Of a stretch of 64,000 bases of DNA, positions 1 through 9,202 are shown one piece after another. Within the stretch, counting starts at the first letter, position 1, and each line of letters begins with the position of its first letter. The stretch comes from Colocasia esculenta (Eukaryota > Streptophyta > Magnoliopsida > Alismatales > Araceae), in NCBI GenBank assembly GCA_014218235.1, contig CM024760.1, forward strand, positions 72,170,961 through 72,234,960. Direction: 5' to 3'. The translations under genes were made by a program, and so were the position numbers. A model generated the notes under the pieces. That model ran no database searches. It saw only the letters and a program-made list of their open reading frames with translations, and was not told where the DNA came from.

Positions 1-823
1 GATTTTTGTTGATAATCTCAAATTGAAAATTCAAAAATTGATCAAAGAACTTATCAATTCTGTTAAGAAATTTGAAGAAAAAGAAAGAAAATCATGAAAA
101 CTTGAATCAAATTGAAAAACTCAATCTTTGCATTAAAGAAAAAGAAGATATCATCAAGAACTTCACTCAGAGAAAGACAATTTGAATGCTCTACTTGGCG
201 TTAAGATGAATTCAAACAAGCATGGCTTAGGTTTTGAACCACAAAATTCAAAGAAAACTAAATCATCTCCAAAGAAAATAAAATCATCAAAAACTCCTTT
301 AATAAAATTTGTCAAGGCAAGCTCATCTGAAAATAAAGGAAAATACAAAAACAAAAGAACCTGAGAGGTCCACCATACCTTACCTAGGTCGACACACACT
401 ATGCACAGGTCGACCTATCCCAGTCAGAGGTCGACCTACCCTCTTATAAAAATCACAAAAACTTCAAACCAATCAATAATCATTTTTCTCATGGAAATTG
501 AAATGTTTTCTCCTCTTACAATTCAAGATGGAATAAGTCTTGGAACCAAAGGTACAGTGGTAACCAATGGTTCAATCCTTGTTTCTATCATCCATCTTTT
601 CCTGCATATCAACAGTAATACATGCCAAGTTTTTCATAGTGGAACAAATCAACTAAGAGGTATAATGTTCAGAAAATTGAAAAACAAAAAGTTGAATCTT
701 CTGTTTCAAAAAAACACTGTGAAGAAAAATACACAAATTTGGGTTAGAAAGGATTTGTTATCTCTTCTCGCTCAGGATGTTGGTACTAATCTCATGTGGG
801 TACCAAAAACTTTTCTTGTCTAA
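1..823 (+). pseudogene. copia-1 gag C-terminal remnant
   Basis: Lys/Glu/Asn-rich sequence in all three forward frames resembles the coiled-coil C-terminal half of SIRE gag. It ends near 790-823 with TNLMWVPKT, matching the GPKK(V/I)WVPK gag terminus seen in copia-2 (14540-14570). Frameshifts break it into pieces of at most 140 residues. No CCHC knuckle is recognisable here, so the nucleocapsid part is lost or too mutated. A palindrome array interrupts it at 366-437. Confidence 0.6.
366..437. repeat. AGGTCGACCT palindrome array inside gag
   Basis: Four sites start at 366 (AGGTCCACCA, degenerate), 386 (AGGTCGACAC), 407 and 428 (both AGGTCGACCT, perfect 10-bp palindromes). Spacings are 20, 21 and 21 bp. 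The core GTCGAC is the same as in the LTR arrays of copia-1 and copia-2 but the outer bases differ. Confidence 0.8.
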
Positions 824-867
824 TTTATTATGTGCAGGAAAGCCGTGCATCCAATTCCAACAACATC

Positions 868-1395
868 TAGATTCTTGACAGTGGATGCTCAAGGCACATG
901 ACAGGAGACAAAGATAAATTTTCATGCTTGATTGAAAAGGAAGGTGGATCAGTCATCTTTGGAGGTAAGTATAAAGGAAAAATAATCGGCAAAGGAAAAA
1001 TTGGTAGGTCTTGCATTACCTTAAGTGATGATGTTTGTTTAGTTGAGAGTTTGAATTACAACTTGCTTAGCATTAGTCAATTGTGTGACAATTGTCACAA
1101 GATTCTTTTTGAATATGATTCATGCAAAATAATTGACTCCTCTTCTGAGAAAATTAAATTGATTGGAAAAAGAGAAAATAATGTTTACATGATTGATTTG
1201 TGTGATACTTCCTCTTTAAATGTTTGCTTGATTGCAAATAAAAATGACATTGCTTGGTTGTGGCACAAAAGGTTGGGTCATACAAGTTTCACAACCATTA
1301 GTAAACTCATAAGAATGAATCTTGTAAAAAGTCTTCCTGAATCTTTCCCAGTCATTGACAATCCTGTTTGTGGGATATGTGTCAAGGAAAACAAA
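868..1395 (+). pseudogene. copia-1 protease and GAG-pre-integrase
   Basis: The aspartic protease site DSGCSRHMTG starts near 871; DSG is the copia-type catalytic triad that cleaves the polyprotein. About 120 residues later comes the GAG-pre-integrase zinc-binding segment with WHKRLGH (1261-1281) and CGIC (about 1371-1384), the integrase HHCC finger. The reading frame is open from about 868 to 1395, where a frameshift moves the downstream integrase into another frame. In a working element this would be part of one gag-pol polyprotein processed in virus-like particles. Confidence 0.85.
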
Positions 1396-2484
1396 CAAGA
1401 AAATCTTTTAAAGTGTTTAATGAAGTACTTTCATCTAAACCACTTGAGTTGCTTCATATGGATCTTTTTGGTCCAACCAGAACTCAAAGTCTCAGTGGTA
1501 ATAGATATGACTTTGTGATCATTGATGACTTTACAAGATATACTTGGGTCTTATTCTTATCCTATAAAAGTGATGCATGTTTAGAATTCAGGAGATTTTA
1601 CAATTCTGCCTTAATGGGTTTATCTTTCAAACTGAATTCTATTTTGACAGATCATGGGGGTGAATTTGAAAACAAATCATTTTCTAATCTCTGTACTGAA
1701 CTGAAAATTCTCCATAAGTTTTCTTCCCCTAGAACTCCAGAACAAAATGGAGTTGTAGAAAGGAAAAATAGAACTCTTGTGGAAATGGCCAGAACTATGC
1801 TCATTGAAAGTAAACTGTCTAATCTTTTTGGGTAGAAGCTGTAAATACAGCTAATTTCATTTTGAATAGAGCATTAGTAAGACCAAAGATCAGAAAAACC
1901 CCTTATGAGTTGTTCAAGAATAAAAAGCCAAGTGTGTCATATTTCAAAATTTTTGTTGCAAATATTTTGTTCACAATAACAACAAAGAAAATCTTGATAA
2001 ATTTGATGCAAAAAGTTTTGAATCAATTTTCTTAGGTTATTTTGAAACTTCAAGAGCTTACAGAGTTTATATCTTGAAAAATAAGACTGTGGAAGAATCT
2101 CCACATGTCATTTTTGATAAAAGTTTACAAAAGATTGACATTTCTGATTTGTACATAACTCAAATATGTCATGATGAAGATGAGTTTCTTGAACATCCAT
2201 CTACAAATCTTGAAGATCAAGAAGTACCAAATGCACATGAGGTTCTTGAAATGCCAACTTCAAGTAATTCAGGTAATAATGTTCCTGAAAATCATGCAAA
2301 CCCTGAGGTAATCTCTGAACCCAGATTTTTAAGAGATCATCCACTTGAAAGCATTGTTGGTAATTTGCAAGATGGAATAAGAACCAGATCATCTTTTCAG
2401 TCTGTCATAGTTGAAGATTCTTTGGCACTACTTTCCCAAATTGAACCCAAAAATGTTGATGAAGCTCTATCTTGTGAAAACTAG
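1374..2484 (+). pseudogene. copia-1 integrase core and C-terminal linker
   Basis: Integrase inserts the cDNA. The DDE residues are visible: first Asp in LLHMDLFGP (about 1450), second in ILTDHGGEF (about 1640) and Glu in NGVVERKNRTL (about 1745). The open frame stops at 1835. Sequence matching the copia integrase C-terminus continues in another frame (NRALVRPK, TPYELFKNKK, FLGYFETSRAYRVY) up to about 2075. An acidic linker of about 136 codons (2074-2484) leads to the RT. A TAG at 2482 where TGG is usual suggests G-to-A change. Confidence 0.85.
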
Positions 2485-3520
2485 ATAAATGTTATGCATG
2501 AAGAGCTTCATCAATTTGAAAGAAATCAAGTTTGGGATTTAGTACCAAAACCTTCATATTTAACTTTTGTCATTGGAACTAGATGGATTTTCAGAAATAA
2601 ATTGAATGAATCTGGTCAAATTGTTAGAAATAAATCTAGACTTGTTGCTCAAGGGTATAACTAAGAACTTGGTATTGATTTTGAAGAGTCTTATGCCCCT
2701 GTAGCAAGACTTGAAGCTGTTCGAATATTCCTTGCATTTGCTGCTTCTTTGAAATTCAAAGTCTTTCAAATGGATGTCAAGAGTACATTTTTAAATGGTT
2801 ACATAAAAGAAAATGTTTTTTTCAAACAACCCCCAGGTTTTGAAAATGAAAAATTTCCCAATCATGTTTTTAAACTCAATAAGGCTCTATATGGTCTTAA
2901 GCAAGCTCCAAGAGCTTGGTATGACCGGTTGAGCTCTTTTCTTGTAAATAAAGGTTACAAAAGAGGAAAAATTGATCAAATTTTGTTTACAAAAACTGCA
3001 AAAAATCATTTTATTGCTGTTCAGGTTTATGTTGATGATATCATTTTTGGCTCCACAGATAATAATTTGTGCAATAAGTTTCTTATGCAATCTGAATTTG
3101 AAATGAGTCTAATGGGTGAACTTACATTCTTTTTAGGTCAAATGTTTGAATTTGAAATGAGTCTAATGGGTGAACTTACATTCTTTTTAGGTCAAATGTT
3201 TCTGAGTCAAACAAAATATGTCAAGGAGTTGCTCAAGAGGTTTGACTTCCAAAACATCAAGCCATCCAACACACCAATGGCCACAAGTGTAAGACTTGAG
3301 AGTGATGCTTCTAGTAAGCCTGTTAATGCTAAACTTTATAGAGGTATGATTGGATCTCTTCTTTATCTAACTACCTCTAGGCCAGATATTCAATTCAGTG
3401 TCTGCATGTGCGCCAGATTTCAAGCAAATCCTAAAGACAGTCACAAGTCTGCTGTTAAAAGAATTTTCAAATATCTTCTTTCTTCATGTGATTTGGTCTT
3501 CTGTATCCTGCTGGGTGTAA
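2485..3520 (+). pseudogene. copia-1 reverse transcriptase
   Basis: Copia RT motifs are present: RWIFRNKLN (about 2582), SYAPVARLEAVR (about 2690), FQMDVKSTFLNGY (2767 on), QPPGFE, LYGLKQAPRAWYDRL and the catalytic YVDD at 3028-3039. A TAA at about 2662 (usually CAA) breaks the frame before 2749. A 54-bp exact in-frame tandem duplication lies at 3094-3201, in the segment after the palm. A frameshift near 3515 separates RT from RNase H. Confidence 0.9.
3094..3201 (+). repeat. 54-bp exact tandem duplication in RT
   Basis: Bases 3094-3147 repeat exactly as 3148-3201. The copy adds 18 residues (FEMSLMGELTFFLGQM duplicated) without changing frame. The absence of any difference between copies means it is recent relative to the decay of the element, or arose in assembly. 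Confidence 0.95.
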
Positions 3521-3521
3521 A

Positions 3522-3990
3522 TTGGACTTGATTGCATATAGTGATGCTGATTATGCCGAGTGCAAACTTGATAGAAAAAGCACTAGTGGGTTGTGTTTAT
3601 ATCTAGGAGGGTGTCTTATTTCTTGGGCTTCCAAAAAGCAACATTCTATAGCTCTTTCAACTGCAGAAGCTGAGTATGTTGCTGCTGGTAGCTGTGGTAC
3701 CCAAGTTCTTTGGGTCAAACATCAACTCCTAGATTATAATCACACATTAGGTTGCATACCCATTCTTTGTGACAACACAAGTGCTATAAATCTGTCCAAA
3801 AATCCTATTCAACATTCCCGCACAAAACACATTGACATTCGGCATCATTTCCTTCGAGATGAAGTCTCAAAGAATTCTTTTGAACTCCACTTCATTGACA
3901 CAGAAAAATAAATTGCAGACATTTTCACTAAGCCTCTTGCAGAACCTAGATTCACATCTCTTAGACGAGAACTTGGTTTATGCAAGTTTT
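3522..3990 (+). pseudogene. copia-1 RNase H
   Basis: RNase H removes the RNA strand during reverse transcription. Visible blocks are YSDADYAECKLDRKSTSG (3538 on), SKKQHSIALSTAEAEYVAA (active-site Glu), CDNTSAINLSKNP and RTKHIDIRHHFLRD. A TAA at 3909-3911 interrupts TEK-IADIFTKPL, the usual copia C-terminal block, which is otherwise readable to about 3985. Only one stop separates it from a full-length domain. Confidence 0.9.
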
Positions 3991-4119
3991 CTCATGTCTG
4001 AAATCTTCATCTCATTCTTTGTGCAAATAAAGCCATTCTTTCTTGCAAATAATTTCCTACTTCTCAGTTGCATTGAAATTCCTGGTATATCAAATAGTGA
4101 TTTGAAGAAAGGTAAGTTA

Positions 4120-4173
4120 GGCTTGTCTGGACACTTTCACTATGCGTGAGTATATGTCTCCGCCAAGTATCAA
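4120..4173 (+). other. Post-pol block conserved with copia-2
   Basis: This stretch (starting GGCTTGTCTGGA, ending CTCCGCCAAGTATCAA) matches 14908-14961 of copia-2 with only a few differences, while surrounding spacer is far more diverged. It lies just after the end of pol. Function unknown; a cis-acting RNA element is one possibility. Confidence 0.75.
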
Positions 4174-4192
4174 GATTCCTTTATGCAATTGT

Positions 4193-4222
4193 TGAGGGGG
4201 AGTATTTGTTGAGGGGGAGTCA
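4193..4222 (+). other. Internal polypurine-like tracts
   Basis: Two copies of TTGTTGAGGGGGAGT lie back to back about 1.2 kb upstream of the LTR. They resemble the LTR-adjacent primer tract and could be secondary plus-strand priming sites. Confidence 0.6.
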
Positions 4223-4641
4223 TTGTCTATTCTCACTCATTTTTTCTTGACATTTGTTGTCTATTTTGAACCCCAAAGTCATCAGAATGTTTGAGTCCTT
4301 GTGCTATTTTCTTATGAGAGAATTAAAACGTTGTAACTAAACTCATTGTGCATTTAGTTTAATTTCAAAGATTCATTATCATTTCAAGGTTAAGCAATCT
4401 TAATATTGAATGTTTTTAAAATGATAAAATGATTTGCAAAACACTATTATAGGCACATGAGTGGCTTTAATATTTCACATGTGTATGTTTAAGCTTCATT
4501 TTTACCACATGTTAAGAATAATTTTTCTAAATTCGTAGTCATGACTTTTCTGGTCAAAGCAAACATACTCCTGCAAAACATCAAAAGAAAATGATCAACA
4601 ATCTGGAAAGATACAAACAGAGCAATGAAAATTCTTGAACA

Positions 4642-4804
4642 ACTGAGTAACCGGGTCATTTCACCTGAAAAGTGATTTGTTTTGCGTCAAAAGTAGAAAT
4701 CAAAGTTTTCAACTCTGTATAAGATAATGAAAGTTAAACCACTGAGTAATTAGGAGATCTACATCTAATCAATGTGATCTCTTGCACTGAAAAGTGAGAT
4801 TTAA
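4642..4804 (+). repeat. Duplicated ACTGAGTAAY element
   Basis: ACTGAGTAACCGGG at 4642 and ACTGAGTAATTAGG at 4741 are 99 bp apart, each followed about 25-50 bp later by TGAAAAGTGA-type sequence. The same duplicated layout (94 bp apart) occurs in the copia-2 spacer at 16146 and 16240. Confidence 0.6.
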
Positions 4805-5361
4805 CTAATTTATTCTTGTATTCTTTCCCAGATAAATGAAAGAAAACCAAATTGACAGGATGGAAAAGCTTAAGACCTTCATAAAGTTCATGTATACTGA
4901 GTTTAGACATATTATTTTACATTGTGTTAAACTTAAAGCTCCTAACATTCTTGTTAAATATTTCTGCTCATTCATATAGGTCACTTTTCCTCACATTTGC
5001 ATCACTATTTTAACCACATTCAAATCATTATACTTTGCTATACTTTGTGTTGAGTGTGTCTTTGTGATTAAACTTTATTGCACAATACAAAGAACTTAAT
5101 AACTTCTCTCATAGGTAAATATCACTTTGCCTCATTTATTTTCATTTCTGACCATTCATTTCTTACATTTCATTTATTGATCTCTTACAATCTTTGGTTC
5201 TCTCTCTTATCTATCTTTTTGATGCTGTCAAAAAGGGGGAGAAGCAAGGTTTCGAGGGGGAGAAAGTTCTTTATAGGGGAGTTGTTGCAATTAAGGAAGT
5301 CAGGTTATTGAGAGATTGTGCATATCAGGTTATTGGGAGATTGTGCATATGTTTTGTCATC

Positions 5362-5378
5362 ATCAAAAAGGGGGAGAT
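5362..5378 (+). other. Polypurine tract of copia-1
   Basis: ATCAAAAAGGGGGAGAT directly precedes the LTR start TGTTGGG. This is the RNase H-resistant primer for plus-strand synthesis in SIRE-type elements. Confidence 0.9.
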
Positions 5379-5638
5379 TGTTGGGTTGAGTGTGTTTTGG
5401 AATTTCCTAAAGTTGTATTTTAATGATAACTAATGAACATCACTCATACTTTGATTTTGATGATGACATATTGTAATTTTGATGATAATATGTTGAACAT
5501 GTTATACATTCTATACATATCACAATAATGCTTAAACAACATGTTCTTGATATTTAATATCTCATATTTTAATGATAATATCTTGTACTAATGATTTATG
5601 TGTTAAATTTACAGGTGTATACAGATTTTGTCATCGTA

Positions 5639-5893
5639 GTGTCAACACACCCATTGATGGTGTCGACACTGGGTCAGAGTCCCTGAAGCTTTTTCATGAA
5701 GACAGGGTCAAGTGTGTCGACACATCCCCTGGTAGTGTCGACACTAGACCCAGTCTCCTGAAGACCCAGTTGCTAGACTGGGACAATGTGTCGACACAGC
5801 CAGTGAGTGTGTCGACACTAGTCTTAGCTCCCAGAAGACCAGTTTTGCACAAATGGGACAGTGTGTCGACACACTCCCTGGTGGTGTCAACAC
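5639..5893. repeat. Phased GTGTCRACAC palindrome array, four 75-bp units
   Basis: Ten-base sites start at 5639, 5660, 5714, 5735, 5788, 5809, 5863 and 5884. Within each pair the offset is 21 bp every time; pairs recur every 75, 74 and 75 bp. Six are perfect GTGTCGACAC; the first and last are GTGTCAACAC (CG to CA). The sequence between sites is much less conserved than the sites. The array ends about 120 bp before the TATA box. Confidence 0.95.
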
Positions 5894-6012
5894 ACTCCGG
5901 CTGAAACTCAAAATCGTGAATATATCTAGACACGTGGCCGCTTAGGGTTCAAGGGAATCTGCCTAGGTTTTTGTGCCCACGTACCCTAAGGCTCCTTATG
6001 GACATATGGGGC

Positions 6013-6020
6013 TATAAATA
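6013..6020 (+). promoter_or_regulatory. TATA box of copia-1 LTR
   Basis: TATAAATA within GGGGCTATAAATACCC, in the middle of the LTR and downstream of the palindrome array. This is the expected RNA polymerase II promoter position marking the U3/R border about 30 bp downstream. Confidence 0.75.
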
Positions 6021-6837
6021 CCCATGCTTTTGGTACTCCAAAGCATCCCACGCAAGACAAGAGCCAAGAGCTTTCTGGAAGAAGGGAAGAAGAGCGGGAA
6101 AAAGGCATCTACGTCCAGAGGAGCAGAGCAGCGCCGCCAAGGGAAGAAGAAGGAGAAGAAGAGGAGGAGCTCATGATTGCAGCAGTGCTGATCCAGAAGG
6201 AGATCCAGCTGAGTTTGTATTTGGTCAGATTGTTAAATTCTCTAAGGAATCTTTGTATGTGTTCTACACAGATCTCCCAATTCTATTTGTATCTACCATC
6301 TCTATTGTACTGAGATAGATCGTGCTAGAGGATCTATTCTCTAAGTGTGCTTGTTCTAGCAGAACTTGGATCTATTGTGATCCAGAGGTTTGAGTACTTT
6401 GTACTCTGTTTTGGAGCCCCAGTGCTTTGGGTTGGAGCCGTTGTGCTCTGGTGATTGAGCCGTAGTGCTCAAGGGCTTGTGAATTTGCTGAATTCACAAG
6501 GGATCTGTGGTGTAGGTTGTCGTGCCTATCTCCTGGGTTTCTTTGAGTTGTTGAACTCAAAGAGGTTAGCGTCGTCGTGCTCTAGTTTGTACTGCACTTG
6601 TGCTAGTGGTTCCTCCGTTATGAGGAGGTGGACATAGGAGACACAAGTTGTGTTCTCCGAACCACCTTAAAATCTTCAGTGCACTGTGGTTTGTTGTGTG
6701 GTTTGCTGTTCTTACTCACTATACTCACACACCACACTTGGATCTGATCAAATTGTATGTTTCACTTATTTTCTTTCCACTGCTATACCCACAATTACTT
6801 AGTACATTCATCAAAGTCACCTATTCGATCCCCAACA

Positions 6838-7800
6838 AAAAACTCCCCCATACACTCCATGTTCTAACCCCAAAAATCTCTTTTCCAAAGAAAACCTCAG
6901 GGGCCAGTCACCGAGGGAGTTCAAGTCAATGAGCAAGTGAGTAAATTCAACCCTGCTGGCCAAAACAACAACCGTCAATCCTATGTCGCCCCGGGTCAGA
7001 ATTCCTTCAATCCTCCCCAAGGCCAGCCACGCTAATATAACCAAGTACCACCTCCCGATGGCTCCCAACATAGGCATCCCCTAGGTCCAAGGAGAACTCA
7101 GTACCCACTACTCCCTGAGATGCTCCCTGACCTCTTCTTGGCCTTGATCTCCACAGATGCCATCAAACTCCCTCCGGAAAGGCCGTTGAACCCGAGTGTG
7201 GACCAGACAAGGTACTGTATGTTCCACTGGCAGCCAGGTTATACCATTGAGCAGTGCATCACATTCAAAGACCTGGTATATGATCTCCACGAGCAAAACA
7301 GGCTAGACTGGACAGCTCTCCGAAGAGTTATCGAAGATATCAAAGAAAGACAAAGGCAGCAACAACAGCAAAGGCAGCAGCGCCAGCCACCCCCTCAGCA
7401 ACAGCAACAACAACAGCTATTGTAGGACCTAGGAATTGTCCGTAACCTACTACCAAACCACCCGCCAGCTCCCAATCCACCATAACCACCAGCCCATGTG
7501 AATCCCATCGTCCACCTCCCCCTTCCTCAAGCAAACTGGACGTATGATGATGAACCCGATGTTCAGCAGATGATGACTATTAACCACCAATATCCTCAAC
7601 TACCTCAAACAATACAACCGGTCACCATGGCTCCTCAATCAATCCCTCCTTTAGTTTCCCAGGCTATACCATCATACTGCCCATTGGCTCAACACCCACG
7701 CCTGTCGCTAGACCATCCATTATTCTGCCACCTACCACACCTCTTGCTCCACCTGTCTCCATGTCACCACCAACCGTCATAACCACCACCACACCCATCA
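6838..7800 (+). pseudogene. Tat gag C-terminal part with Gln/Pro-rich tract
   Basis: A zinc-finger-like segment CMFHWQPGYTIEQC (7217-7258) matches the Tat/Athila pattern C-x2-H-x3-G-[HY]-x4-C, followed by FKDLVYDLHEQNRLDW. A Gln-rich run spans 7357-7422, followed by a Pro/His/Thr-rich stretch to about 7850. Stops and frame changes break it at 7423 and later. The start was removed by the copia-1 insertion at 6837. Confidence 0.75.
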
Positions 7801-8302
7801 TCTTACCACCACCTGGGCTGGATCAACCTCCCGCCACCACCTTATCCTCCACCAGACAACCTGTCACCCAACCAACTACCCTGCGGAGTGGACGAGCCTT
7901 CCGTCGCCTGTATCCACCCATCTCCACTACCTTCACTAGCCAAAACAATCCCCAACAGGTCCTGCAACCACATCAACAACAACCTCAACTGCAACCACAA
8001 GAAGAGGGGGTGATTGAGCCGCTGCCTGGCACACAATATGACATCCTCAAACATCTGGATCATGTGCAGGCCAAAATCTCCATACTAGAATTGATAAAGA
8101 AATCCAAAGAGGACCAAGAAGCTTTGAGAAATTTTCTGCAAAGGGTAGTGGTGAATGAGGACATGGTTGCCGACAAACTGCCAAGTGCACTAGCCATGGT
8201 AACTCATGGGCCGGCCATTACATTTACTGAAAATGAACTAGCACCCCCAGAAACCAGGAGGCTCCCACTCTGCGTCACCCTGGTCATCAACCATGTAGCG
8301 GT
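7801..8302 (+). pseudogene. Tat gag-protease junction region
   Basis: Open frame 7761-8327 encodes a Pro/Thr/Gln-rich segment, then IEPLPGTQYDILKHLDHVQAKISILELIKKS and FTENELAPPETRR. This resembles the region just before protease in Tat-type polyproteins (YDILAHL...KIPALLSILELL type). No catalytic function. A frameshift at about 8303 shifts to the protease frame. Confidence 0.6.
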
Positions 8303-8695
8303 AGGGGCGACACTGGGGCATCAATAAATGTCTGCCCACTGAACACTCTAAGGACGTGTGATGTGTCAGAAAGTTTGCTAAGACCCACACCAACCACCAT
8401 AGCCGCATATGACAACTCCAGAAGATCCTGCCATGGCATGGTGACTGTACAAGACGAACTGGGGCCGCTAGTTGTCACTATCGATTTCTATGTATTTGAT
8501 ATCGACCCCATATTCAAGGCTATCTTGGGACGCCCATGGTTAGAAGCACTGGGGGCTGTCCCATCCACTGCACACCAATGTCTAAAGTTCCTTTTCCAAG
8601 GATGGGTCATTAAAGTCAAAAGCATAGCCACTGCTCATATGGTTGATGCCATCAACGATACCCTGCTTCTAGCCGTATGACCCACCAACAAGCCC
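8303..8695 (+). pseudogene. Tat aspartic protease
   Basis: The catalytic DTGAS is at 8309-8323, followed by INVCPLNTLRTC. Flap-like VTVDF and ILGRPWLEALGAVPSTAHQCLKF (8530-8590) form the conserved end of Ty3 proteases. The frame is shared with the G-patch region downstream. It is broken only by a TGA at about 8678 and a TAG at about 8817, both explainable as C-to-T changes of CGA and CAG. Confidence 0.85.
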
Positions 8696-8821
8696 GTTGT
8701 CTCGGTGTTGGACATTAACTATCCTTGGGCCTACTCATTCCACTCCAAACAAGAGGCTAGTCCTACACAAGTCAATGCAATCAAGAGGAAGGAGCCACTA
8801 AGCACTAACGGGTGGTAGATC

Positions 8822-9202
8822 ATGATGAAGCTAGGCTATGAAGAAGGGAAGGGCCTAGGGGCAGAACTACAAGGCATTACCAAGCCTATTCCAGACATTG
8901 TGATGAAAAGTCGATGGGGACTTGGCTACAGGGAGAAGTCCAAGCCGTGGTCATCCAACACATCCACTCTTAAGACCGACCGCCAACCACTCATATGGAC
9001 ATTGTTGTGTCACTTTGGCAAAGGCCCAACTCAACCAGGATACAACACTGTAGTGGTCGAGGCAGAGCTGTCACAACACGATATACATGGCAAGAATTTC
9101 TTTCGGCACATGGCCCGTAGGCTCACATACAAGGCATTGGAAACACTCCGCCTAGGAAAAAGAAGGAAGATAGGAGACCCAGAGGCTGAATGGTATCACT
9201 AG
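8822..9202 (+). pseudogene. Tat G-patch domain
   Basis: MKLGYEEGKGLGAELQGITK followed by PI and, later, WGLGYRE (about 8825-8935) fits the G-patch consensus (glycine-rich, GxGLGxxxQG). G-patch domains usually activate RNA helicases or bind RNA; in some retroviruses they sit at the protease C-terminus, the same position as here. The frame runs on from protease and ends with a TAG at 9200 (CAC TAG TTC, probably once CAG) with coding sequence continuing after it. Confidence 0.75.

Larger units (their letters stand above)
3991..5378 (+). other. copia-1 long 3' spacer between pol and LTR
   Basis: No convincing protein gene. SIRE elements often carry an env-like frame here, but the longest frames (105 aa at 3832-4149, 77 aa at 5078) show no conserved domain. 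The spacer holds a block shared with copia-2 (4120-4173), two purine tracts at 4193-4222, a duplicated ACTGAGTAAY element (4642 and 4741), two more purine tracts at 5233-5266 and the LTR-adjacent polypurine tract. Confidence 0.7.
1..6837 (+). mobile_element. copia-1: SIRE/Maximus-like Ty1/copia element, 5' end outside window
   Basis: Domain order on the plus strand is gag C-terminus, protease, GAG-pre-integrase, integrase, reverse transcriptase, RNase H, then a 1.4-kb non-coding spacer, a polypurine tract and a TG...CA LTR. Integrase before RT defines Ty1/copia. The long post-pol spacer and repeated GGGGGAG tracts are typical of the SIRE/Maximus lineage. The frame is broken by at least two frameshifts and several stops, so it is dead. 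It sits in the gag region of the Tat element that starts at 6838. The left LTR and left target-site duplication lie before the window. Confidence 0.9.
5379..6837 (+). repeat. copia-1 3' LTR (1459 bp)
   Basis: Begins TGTTGGG and ends CCCAACA, a 7-bp terminal inverted repeat, directly after the polypurine tract. It holds the GTGTCGACAC array, a TATA box at 6013 and an R/U5 part (6600-6720: GTGGAC..., CTCCGAACCACCT, GTGCACTGTGGTTTG). That part is clearly related to the same part of the copia-2 LTRs, although the U3 parts are different. Confidence 0.92.

Noticed and set aside
3832..5433. Possible env-like gene in the copia-1 3' spacer
   Set aside because: Frames of 77-105 aa show no signal peptide followed by transmembrane and coiled-coil layout and are not shared with copia-2.
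5572..5933. Open frames of 79-110 aa in both strands over the palindrome array
   Set aside because: They are by-products of the repeated palindromes, which lack stops in several frames; no start context or conserved domain.
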